In this document: positions 49,031 through 61,000 of the stretch, piece after piece
How the letters are laid out: every line of letters starts with the position of its first letter
How positions within the stretch are numbered: the stretch's first letter is position 1
From: Membranipora membranacea
Taxonomy: Eukaryota > Bryozoa > Gymnolaemata > Cheilostomatida > Membraniporidae
DNA: 64,000 bases
Assembly (NCBI GenBank): GCA_914767715.1
Contig: OU612065.1
Span: forward strand, 13,766,001 to 13,830,000
Reading direction: 5' to 3'
Notes under the pieces: model-generated
What the model was told of the DNA's origin: nothing
Database searches by the model: none
Seen by the model: the letters and a program-made list of their open reading frames with translations, nothing else
Made by a program: the position numbers and the translations under genes

Positions 49031-52000
49031 AAATAGCCAATAAACGGATCATCACTTATAAATATAGATTTAATGTGCTCAAATGAGGTAAGATGAGATA
49101 TAGACTTTACAACGAACATCTGAGTTTGGATATTTGAACCGAAAATGAATTGTAAGTCTGCAGAACATCCAGTGACAAACAAACATAGCTTATTATATAG
49201 TTGATAAATTTTGATAAATTTCATTCTTTTGCTAAAACAAATAATGTTTGAAGCTACAAGCTAGCCTTTATTCCCAATTGATGTGCCTCATTGTGAGCCA
49301 ACTCTCACTGCTCAACATTCATAACATACTAATATCAACAGAGATGACCGAAATGAGGTCTGTGTTAATACAGTAATTACACGCCAAAGTTCTGGTGCCA
49401 TATATACTGTGAAATTCACTTTTACAGTAGTTTTATGTTCTATCAGCCATTTCTCGGTTTTTGTTGCATATACTATTCAAAGCTTTTCATTGAGACAGAA
49501 ATCTCTACCTCCCACGTTATTTAATTAATGCTTAGCACTTACAGTCGTGAACACTATTTTTTTACTGTAACTTAGTAAGGGTTTACTGAGATCTCTGTAG
49601 GTTGAATATTTAACAGGATAAATAAAATTATGCAGGATTAAAGATACAATGGCCTGTTTAGAAGAGTACCCCCTCAGGTGTGAAGTGGAAATTTATGTAT
49701 TCACGTCACTGAGGTTAGAACCCTTGCCCAAGTGAACCACTACAATAGCCAAATAGCCAAAACCTTACACAAGTAAGAAGGCGTGGTAAACTTGACGGGA
49801 AGTTTAACGACCGTCATGTACTATTTTCTTTTAAATGTTGTCGTAGCTTGAAATGTTGACATCAGGATTAACATTTTCAATCACTTAGATCCGTATCAAT
49901 AACAATTCATGGCGAATAAAAAATGTAGCCTAATCTCCCCTGTGACGTCTAGTGGTGAGTTTCTGCCTCAATCAAGTAGTCCTGTTAACTATATTATTAT
50001 CATAATAGGTGTGTTGTCCTGCTCTGGAAAAAATACTGAAGATATGGGACGAGCTCTTTTCCTATAATCAACTTAGTTTCATCTATTCTAAAAAAAGGTT
50101 GTCAGATCTATAAATGAGAGGGAAAAATAAATAAAGGAAGGAAAGAAGGTTAAATGGGTTCATCGTGTCCCTCATAACACAGGTCCACTGTGGTTTGTTT
50201 CAGTCCAGTGGTATATTCCTCAACCAACGGAGCTGCAGAAACCCCACTATGTCTCATAGTCTGTATTACTTATCCCTTATAATTAAAAAGCTTGTCCTGT
50301 GCGTGTACAATCTGAGGCGTATCAAACGAGTTGTCTTACTCCTTACTTTAATCACCTTCAATTGGCAGAAAAAGATCTCAAATGCAGATTTTCAATTAAA
50401 TTCATTATGACAACTTCCTGACTTGCTGAAATGCGTTCAGGATGCAACCTCACTTAGTGTGGGCCTTTGCTTGGTTATAGTTGATATCATAAATGAACAT
50501 CATTGACACTAGGTCCTGCTTGACCTTTGCCCTTAGAAGGCTTGGAAGACTGTCTCCAATACAGGATCCAGATTGCGCAAGTTCTTTTCTGTACATATAA
50601 GTAAGGTTTTCCTGGAGGAACCAAAGAATATGTCATTTCCCAAGAGATTCAGATTCTTCTATTTCTGTTTTACTTCCGGTTTCTTCTTGGAACTCCGTGA
50701 CTCAGATTTCGATGACTTCAAAAGTCAACATACCATGCCAGTGAATTCAACATTTTCTTGTATGTATCATTTTTTTTATTCTGTTGGTCTTATTTTTCCA
50801 CCACATTGTTGATCACAGAATTAATATAATTTGACCAACCAGCTAACATAAGACAAAGAAGCACTTGGGGGAAAAATCTCTGATCCTGAGACGACTTTAA
50901 CCCTCTGATAATCAACATCCCATTGTATAATACTCTAAAAATGTCACAAGTCACATACATTTAGTCCAATTTTATGGAATGTCGTGACTAATACACTACT
51001 TATCTTATAATGATGCCTTCTTATTTAGTATTTATCATAATCGATGTAGCTTCAAAACAGGATTTTTTCACATTCAAAAATTACACTAGCCTAAAATTAT
51101 TTCTGGAATCCACAATATGGACTGAAATGATAAAAGAAAGCTCACGAGACTAAGATTTGCATGATTTCAGTTAGGCTTCTCTCAGAAGCATGAGACTTGA
51201 GCTACAAGAAAAGGAGCAAAGATATCAATTGGGATAGTGTCATGGAATGAACAAGATAATAAATGCCAACAGTGGTTTTATAGCAATCATTTTGCCTGCC
51301 AAAGGTTCAATAAGATGTAGTATGTTCCACAAAGCACCCTGGGCAGACCTCAAGAAAGTTGTTATACTGAGAAATTGCGTGAGAATTTGGAGGCAGTGGA
51401 ATTTGTTATGCAAATTAAAAAAGAGGGGCCAAACTTGATCTGAGGCATTGTCAACAAACTTAGTCCAATAATGCTCAACCATAAACACGTAAATTTATGT
51501 TCATATTCTTATTGTGACAACACTATATTACCAGTTCCATTTGACCAATTTAATTCAATAACCCAAACAAACATGAATCTGACTCCGCTAAACGCAGGTT
51601 ACTATCATTTAAACACCTGATTCTAGACTTATCTCCGGCATCTTTTTTGTTTTGTTTTGTTAAAAAAGAGTGGCCTTTGAGATAAGTCTACCAGATCCTG
51701 TATATGAACAGGATAGCTATGTGAACAGGATTCCTTATTTATAGTGTGCAGGATAATTTAACTAAAATACAGGAGCTTGGCCACTGATCAGGACGAGCAG
51801 TTTGACCGGAATAATTTTCTCACTTCCTCATTCCCCAGTTCAGTTGTTCAGTTGTATTTGTAGAATCCTGGCTACCAATGATATGTATAGCCTGGAATAT
51901 ATAAATAATGCATAGCTCTACGAGGGTCAATTTTTGGGCCTTAGAAAGTGAATCAATCAATCGTATTTCATCTCATGTTAAAGTGTTTTTCTAAAAGATT

Positions 52001-55000
52001 TCCTCTTTAATCAAAATTATGATAAATTGTATATAAATATATAGACATACATATGATCAATTTTACTTTATCAATCGAGTCAAAGTAGGGTAAGAGATAT
52101 AGCAGCATATTATTTGTAGATAAAGTATCTGCCTGCGCCAAATAACACCACTAAACGTGGGTATTCTTAACTACAAGCTCATAGTTTCTAGATCATGCAT
52201 GCCCAACCTTTCTTCAGTCTCGCCCACTTAATTTTGGGAGCATACCAGTTAGCCGTACCACTTCACATTTATAGCCATTTACTGCAATGGAGCAATAACT
52301 TGAATATTTCTATGTGTGGTATCTGGAATTCCAGATGTGACAGAATAATGAAGACAGTATACATCTTGTGGAGTCAACTTAATTTTTGAACGACGAGGTA
52401 GTGTGTCTCAACTTGTTTCTGTGGTGAGTGTGCAATTGGCCATACAAAATGACCACACCCTACCAATTGGCTTAAGGTTGGCCGAAATCTGCTTCCTTGA
52501 GCCCAGGTCTGTTGATCGTATTGGTTCATTCAGGTTTATTCAAATGGCCCTCCTGATAGCTAGGATTGGGTAGACCAAGTGCAAAACAACAGTCTTCAAG
52601 AAAAAATTAAATAAACGAATAAGTTAACTGAATTCATATTATTATTATTGTTTGATTAGCAACATGAATGGAGGTCATTTTACCACATTTATTTCAATCA
52701 TTAACATAATCTATTATTATTATTACATTATCTCCTTGTCATGTTACGGACAACTGTATGAAGGGAACATGGTCATGGCAAAAAAATAGTGCTAAATAAT
52801 ATAATATATTTTTATAAAACTATTAATGATGAAATAATAACAACAAATTTAAGAAACCAGTGGTAACCTTAGCCTTCAGTTTCTTCAGCTCTCAAAGTAT
52901 CTATTATTCGGCCATTGCCCATCTGAAAAATTAAAATAATGCAAATTGATTAGTGTTTTGGAATTTTTCAATGTCAACACATTTGTGACTTCTGTAAACC
53001 ATAAAATTTAATCTGGTCATGTTGATTATTTTGAGCCCAGTTGCCAAATTTGAGTTGTGTGTTTATTTTTATCATACAGTGTAGAAAATTGATTATATCA
53101 CCATAAATATTATACGAATATTAGCTTTGCCCTCCCCAAAGAGCTGGCAGGCAGAACACTTACACACCGTTGAAATTTTGCTCTAGTTGCAAATTTGTCA
53201 AATTTATAATATCTCACCTACAACTAAAAGCAGCATTAACACTTGATGATGTGATGATGAAGATTTTCTAACAATCCAAGTGACAGGTGGGAGAGTTTTC
53301 TGCACTATCAGATTGGATAGTCTAAAAAATTTATCATTGTTGTTGAAAAAATTAGATGCAACTCATCGAAAAAGGAAAAATATCTTACTTTTCCTTTCAA
53401 GTAAATAATTTCATTCTGCCAACTTGTAAAAAGTGTAGCCTCATCTCTGTATCAGCAGGTTCTTGCCTACTACCACTACAGATTGCATGCGATGTGTCAT
53501 TGTGAGTTTTTTCCCCTATATAGAAGGGAGATACTGGATTCCCCAGTTAGAAAAAATTAAATTTCTGTTTACTTTACCGATGACTCATATTGTGTCATAT
53601 GAATATGAATATATATATATTGGCAGTGATAACATTGACACCACATCGGGTGAAGTCTTGAAGCCTGTTGCTTGTGACTGAGTTCTTTGTGTCTGCTGCG
53701 TGTAACATCACAGCATAAATGTACTATAGAAGGAAGGACATTGCATGCATTCGGTAGCAGCCAACATTGCTAGACTATCTCTAATCACTTCATATCATAC
53801 AGCATAGAGTTTTATTCCATCTCACAGAGAGATAATCGCTGGAAGCTATTTTCGTAACAAGGTACAGAACACTTTTAATAATACTTATACCTGCTTGATT
53901 CTTAGTTGAGGACCTTATGATGTTGGCAGTGCAGTAAGATTGATTTAAACTGAATTAATTCATAATTTGCTAGCTTTGCTTTCTTAAAGATAACTTATAG
54001 CAAACATGGAATTTCATCGAAGCAGCAAAAATATATAGTCAGGTAAAAGAAAACATTGATTTTGAGAAAGTTTTTCAGGCAGCAAAATGGATTTGAATGA
54101 ATTAAGCATTTTCTCAACATCTAAAACCTCCGATGAAACATATTAGTGACCTGGCTCAATAATGCGATTTTGACAGAGGAATATCGGAACATCTGTGATG
54201 TATCGAAAATAAATTGGGTTGAGAAATTGGCAGGAATATATACGAGTACGATATGAAATCAAGAAGCTTGAAATTTATGAAAAAGTCAAATCTAGGATCC
54301 TGTTTAGTAAAATTATATTATTTTAGAAATACCACAGCAGTCATGTTCATCCTGGTACAAAATAAAACAGAACAATTAAAACTGTTTGAAATATTTTTCA
54401 ATCAATTGGTGAAAACCATGAACCATTCAGGACTGCATGATTATGCACGAGGGCTTAGAGAATTTTTGAAATGAAAAACGAGAAATTGATGAGAAATGAT
54501 ATTGACAAAAGGAGTCACGGAACTAACATTCAAATCGAGGCACTCACTTTTGTTTTTCAAAGATTATTCATATTTTATAACCCTGATTATCCTTGTAACC
54601 GGATTAGAGAACAATATGTTTTCCATTGTTTGTCGGTTTTTTTAAAAATCATGTTTGCCGAAAAAACTGATTCCGCTTGATGTGATATTACGTAACAATA
54701 ATTGAGATTAATGATGATCTATAAAGTGTCTGTCCACCCAACGAGGAATCTGAATAATGTAATATAATGGGATTTGTTGGAAGTGGCTATAGGAGATGAG
54801 GTTCATCGTGCTCTCTGACATGTGTTGTATTGGCTGTTGTTTTGACATTGCTTTATCTTTCATTCAACCTCCTTGGTGACTTGGCTGTACTCCAGATCCA
54901 CACATCCTTTTAGGGAGCCCTTTATAACAAGCCCAAGTCAGAGGTGTTGCAGCATTCAGGCTGTGTGGAAGGCCTGGGGCTTCACCTTTGGACAAAAGTT

Positions 55001-55048
55001 ACAACACTGGCAGCATAAGTTTGATCACTCTCTTAGCTTCTCTGTACA
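49031..55048. other. Spacer between the two IDE genes
   Basis: It begins with the IDE-1 3' UTR (an AATAAA at 49621-49626 could serve) and ends with the flank and probable 5' UTR intron of IDE-2, whose acceptor TCTCTGTACAG ends at 55048. Possible minus-strand terminal exons lie at 52869-53446. Other open frames (50165-50812, 51240-51488, 54253-54680) are short and AT-driven and match nothing I recognise. No remnant of a third IDE copy was seen. Confidence 0.5.
52869..53446 (-). CDS. Possible last two exons of an unrecognised minus-strand gene
   Basis: On the minus strand, exon 53446-53389 (after a TACAG acceptor, ending at GTAAGA) reads DEATLFTSWQNEIIYLKGK. Exon 52922-52869 (after TTTTCAG) continues in phase with MGNGRIIDTLRAEETEG and TAA. 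A downstream AATAAA (plus coordinates 52688-52693) would suit a 3' end. The peptide looks coding, but I do not recognise it and found no upstream exon with the required phase 2 donor, so the gene model is tentative. Confidence 0.3.
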
Positions 55049-55076
55049 GGATAGGTCATAGCCACAAGTAGTGACA

Positions 55077-58000
55077 ATGTCACACAGAGCCATAAAGTGG
55101 ATCCGTGAGGATATCATGAAACCAGCCCTCAACAAGCATCAGCAATGGAGAGCGGTGAAGTTGAAGAACGACATGCAGGTTCTGATAATCAGTGATGAAA
55201 ATGCCGACCAGTCTGCAGCGGCAATGAATGTTGGCATTGGTAAGCGTACAACTATAATATTGTCGATTGGCAAATATGATCTCTTGTGCTACAGTGAGTC
55301 TAGATAGAGCTTTCTCCTTTAGAGTACATTTGTCGTGCTACAATCAGTGCCCTGTATCCATGCTTGCCGCAAATCTGACCACTCATTAGTGAAGCAAATT
55401 CTTCATAGTGGCGAAGGTGGATATTTGACTGCATAGTGTACATGCGGGTTTTTTTTCCCGTTCTGGCTAGGATGAACTGAGCTGTGATCAATACTGGTAC
55501 TCATTGATCACAGCTCAGCACTCTTACACATTACACCACTCCTGAAGATCGTTTTCTTTGTTAATTCTGTCATCGACAAATTAAAATTAATGTGACCAAA
55601 AGGCTCATGTTGACTCCCGACACCGCTGTCTCAGTGAAGTACTAATAGACTCACCAAGCTACAGTGCCATGTCTCAACATACATTTCTCCAAATAATTTC
55701 TCTTTGATGATTTAAACAACGATCAACGAGGAAATAAATCGCTCATGGCCTTCAAACGAAAGACTGACTCATTATGGTACTCCAGATTCATGGCTAGCTC
55801 TCTCGACTTCCTCCCTGGCAACTGACAGCCTGCACTGCTCAGTACTTGTGTCGAAATCCAAAACGAAGAATTGTACTCTCCTTCCACTCAGTTTTTTCTG
55901 ATCCACCATTTTCAAGAGGCTGATTTTTTACATTAGTTTTATATTCCTTTGTCCTCCAATGTCAATAGTTGTTCCTTCCTTACAGGTACTCTAAGTGACC
56001 CAGAGGAGTTACCAGGCCTTGCTCATTTTTGTGAACATATGAGTTTTCTAGGTAGTCACAAGGTGAGTTTCCTGAAAATATGTTTATATAATCAATCTCT
56101 TTAATTGCACTAATAGAAAGCATTATTACATACGTTATGAGAATGGCATGCTGCCGCTTATGGTCCCCTATAATAGGATGTGCAGATGTAGTATTTGTAG
56201 ACTAGGCACATCTGCTAGATTCAATCGTTTATCTATTTGAAGCTTTGCTTGTATAAATGTTACAGTATCCGTCTGAGACAAGCATGTTCGATGTTGTGAC
56301 ACCTCATGGGGGGAAGATAAATGCATACACTGATGCTGAGGATACAAACTTTCACTTTGATGTGGACCCTAGACATTTTAAAGAAGCCCTGGATGTGTAA
56401 GCAACTTATTCCTCTTTCACTTTATAGTATGATAGCTTAGAGTAACTTCTTCTAACTTAGAGTAGAATACAGATTGACTCCTGATTGTGGTTATACAGTG
56501 TCTCTGACACTTGTAGAGTAATGTTACATAAGAGTTAAATGAGAACCACATAAGAGTAAGTATATGAGTAAAGATCTCAGGTTCTAGGGGAGTCTAGAAC
56601 TCTCCATCCTTTTAACATTACAACTTAGTTCTACTTTAAAATGTAGATTTATCCCACTAAATAGTTAACGTTGTCTAACCTAGGCTGTGGATTGATGAGT
56701 ATTCGCCTTTTACAACAATTTGAAAGTATCTGCAAAGAGGCTGTTCAACAGAGATAAGTCTGTATGATATTTATTATCAATTCTATTTAACCGACCAAAT
56801 GTCACCCCAAACTAGCTGAACTAAATTCTTGCTAAAATTTACTCCTCCAGGGTGGGTATTATTAGATGTGTTATCACAAAATATCTAGTAACGACATGGA
56901 ATGTTTTGCGCTTCTTGAAATCTAATTATATAGAGCATATCTAAGCAATCCCAGGAAACGTCAATTCAAATAAAAATATCCCAAATTCTTTTTTAATCTG
57001 TAGACTTATACGGTTCCAATTCTTAGAACCCCCCCCTTCTCCCCCATCAATCACTAAAGCAAGAGGTTCTTTAAACAACAGCAGAATAGGGTTGTACATA
57101 ACTTACTGGTGTTGTGCTACTTGACGGAAAGTTCAGCTGTAGTCTATCATTATTTCTTATTTAGATCCGGTTTGCATGGTACATTATTTCTTACTATAAT
57201 GGATGATTGCCTCATTTTTGTCTGGCTTGCATCATTTAAATGGATGATATAATGATCATTTTTGCCAGTTGACAGTATCATTGGTTTCATAGTCCTTTGC
57301 CTGGGTGGCTGGCGGATATCTAGGTTTTCACACAAAAGTCTTTTGCTCTCAATGAAGCTGTGCCAACAACCAACAATCAAACTTAGTTATGGCCTGGTAT
57401 CTCAAGATACTAAATGTGATTGATGTGGAAGTGATGTGTGGATAGCTATAACATTTCTTACAATGAGCCTATTAACTTGGCACCGAAATATAACTAAATA
57501 AAATATTCAGAATCTGTCATCCAAAAGGACAGTTATACTTTTTACTTGCAAATTTAAAAGAGTTCAATCTATGCAATTCGAAATTAAATTGAAGAGGTAA
57601 TTTATTTAAATTATTGTTTTATTCTAGGTTCGCTCAACTATTTATAAGCCCGCTATTCACGGAGAGCGCGGCGAGAAGAGAGATCAATGCTGTCAACAAT
57701 GAGTTCTTGCGATATCTCACTGATGATAGATGGCGATTATTGGAGTTGGAGAAATCGCTATCACGCTCAGGACATCCGTACCGAAAGTTCATGACAGGTA
57801 GGTCAATAACACTATCGGTTAATTAATTATCAGATTTCATGATTGACCAGACAAAAATTTGACTCGCAAATAGAAGCTATTGAGGAGTAAACAACAAAAC
57901 AAATAAATAAACAAGTTCATCGACTGGATGAGAAGGTGACATAGCACTCTCCTTGACATGAGGAATTTCCAGTTTCCTCAACGATCATTTTTATTGTGTT

Positions 58001-61000
58001 TTTTTTGCAGGCAACATTGACTCGTTGGGGTCGTTTGCTGAGGACAATGACATTAATATTTGTGAAGCTTTGCTGAAATTCCACACTGAATACTACTCGC
58101 CCAATATAATGTGTCTTGCTATTCACTGTCAAGGTAGGGCCTATGAACTTTACAGTTTTTTGGAAACACCCTTATAATATTGTCGCTGATTCTTAGCGTA
58201 AGAACCAAAACTCTGTTCAAGATATGCCATTTCTCATTATGACTTGGGTGGTTGGACAGGATATCAGCAGAGGCGTGCTGTTGAGAGATCAATATTGCTG
58301 GTCAGTATCAGCAACATCACAGGGTTATAATGGAAATATATCTGTTTTATGTAGTCGTGATTCCTGAACATTTATTTCCGGTACAATACTTGTGCCGGGA
58401 TCACCACTACATGCTTTGTTGGATAGGTGCCAAAGTATGCGGGCGTTTGCATTTCGGGCCTGGTTAGTCAATTTCAAGTTGTAAGTTTTTATTAGTTTAT
58501 TCATCCTTGTTTTAATACTGTACGCTTTTTTTTAGAGTCACTAGATGATATGACAAACTATATATGTGACTTGTTTGGTGACATGGTGAACAAACATGTT
58601 ATAGAACCCAGTTGGCCGGAGCACCCTTATGGGCCTGAGCAGGTCAGGAGGAGAGTATTTGCTGTACCTGTTAAAGATTTACAACAGCTTCATCTAATCT
58701 GGCCATGTGAAGATATGACTGGTTATTGGCAGTCTAAGGTAGGTTTAAAAGTAATGGTTGATGCTGTGAAGTGGAGCTAGCTAGCAGACAAAAACCCTGC
58801 TTGTTCGCAAGTAGAGTTTTGTTGACGAATAGAGACTTTTTTTCAACCATTTCATCTCTGAGCTCTAAAAGATTTTACAAAGTTTTTGCAGGGTCTCCCA
58901 AAATCACATATCCATGCTGAGACCATGCATGCCTGTAACATCTATCCACGATTCTCACAGCCAGGTAGCAGTATCGGACATTTGCTCGGACATAAAGGAG
59001 CTGGGAGTTTGCTGTCGAAGCTAAAGATGAATGGATGGGTGGATGATTTATCAGCTGGGACCACTGACTCCCATGATTTACCATATGGAGCTCGGGGATT
59101 TGGATTCTTCAAGCTGATCGCCAAGCTTACAGAAGAAGGGCTAGGTAATTATGACCTATTATCAGATTTTAATATTATTTCACCATGTACAGAGATTATA
59201 AACAATACAAAACTGGATTCAAAACATAAGTTGTATTTTGGGTATTTTTGACTTGACTAGTTCTGAAAAGGAATGAATGGAAGAAAATAACAAAAAATTT
59301 GTTCTTGACATATTATTGTTGTACGGGGTTTTCTTTGAAACTGGTTTTTTCTTTGTACTCAGACCATGTGGACGAGATAATCACCGCAGTATACCAGTAT
59401 ATACAGCTGATTAAGCAACTCTGTGATCCAAATTCGGAACATTCATTATTCGAAGAACTGGAGCTTATGAGCAAAGTAGATTTCACGTACAAGGATGAAA
59501 AGAAACCTGTTGACATGGTGCAGCATTTATCAGAATGTTTAAAGGTTTGTCCAAGTCACTGAGACAAAACTCCTTGATCGGCTCGTTAATACTAGCGGTA
59601 ACTGCCAATCACAAGATGCTGCATTATAATATGCCAGCAATCAACAGTGATCATGTTGTCAAGTCAGTCCTCGTAGTAGTAAAACGAATAACATGTTAAA
59701 ACTATTAAGTGACCTGTAGACATAATGATAATAAAATTTCTTATTAAGAAGGAAGCGTTGACACAAATGACAAAAACATTTCTGTCAGTAGCCGATGCCG
59801 GTTGCTGGTGTCATAGAAATATCTGAACTTTGCTTGACACTAGGAAAAAAAGACAACAAAATCAACTTGGCCATTCCTTGCTCTATCTTAGTTCATTTAA
59901 CTCTTCAATCAACAGTGTGACACGGCACTACTGTCAGCTTTCATCGGATTGTTTGATGAAGCTTTACCGCTCTCCTCAATTATTATTATGTTATTAAAAT
60001 CATATTGATTTATGGTGACAGCGATGCCTGGCTGGTGTGCTGGTTAAGAAGAAGTCATATGGTGGGACTTCCAGTTTTTGAACAATGTCAAATGTAAACA
60101 TTGCATATATAAGTTGCTTTTTTTACAGAGGTTTCCTACCAGGGATGTCATGAGTGGTCCGTTCATATGGAGAAAATTCCAACCAGGTGTGCTCATCGAT
60201 TGCCTGAAGCCAGAGAATATGATGTGAGTAATAAGTGTGAATCAGTTCCTTTTGGCAGTAGTTCTTCTCAATTGGAATGATTTCAATAATTCCAAATATT
60301 CAAGTGTTTCTTGACAGCTCCATGTTAGAGTGTCTTTGTTGCAGGTCACTAGTCTTCAGCAAAGCTTATGCTGGTGAGACAGATATGACAGAGAAATGGT
60401 ACGGAGTCGAGTACACAATTAGACAACACTCTAACAAAAGTGAACATATGTGGAGGAATCCAAAACTTGACAGTGATCTGTTTTTACCGAAACCGAACGA
60501 ACTGATACCAAAGAGCTTTACTATGAGCGAACAGGAAACCCCCAGTGCTCCTTATCCAAGAATCATTAAGGTAATTTCGAAGTTGCATGCTAAAACGCTT
60601 GTTTTAAAAGTAAGTTTCCAGTAGGTAGAGTAATGTAGACAGGCCATCATGGTATGATATTAGAAGTGAGGACACAATCCGCTAGCTGACTACTATAACT
60701 TTTATTTATTTGCTGCTAGGCTACATTACCATGTTGCCACATGTAGTTTTTGTATTAGTAACTGTGAGTGCGCCCCTTGTTAATGCAGAGAAAATTTGCA
60801 GAAAGATTTTTCTATTTTACCGTTAGGTTGACATTGTAAAACAATGACTGTACATGACAAATTATATACTTTTGGGGTCAGATCAGAGTGGAAACCACTG
60901 CAACATTTCTACTATTCCTTAGCTTGTGTGCACTACCCAGTTTATTTATCAATGCCCTGAAGATTTTATATAAGTTAGAAGAAGAAGTTATATAAAATTT

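Noticed and set aside
53907-53929. Short minus-strand exon-like stretch before a GTATAAGT donor near 53900
   Set aside because: Its reading frames end in the wrong phase to join the candidate exon at 53446, so it was not added to that model.
54253-54680. Two consecutive plus-strand open frames upstream of IDE-2
   Set aside because: They are AT-driven, lysine/phenylalanine-rich, and match no family I know. The helical-looking end is not enough for a gene call.
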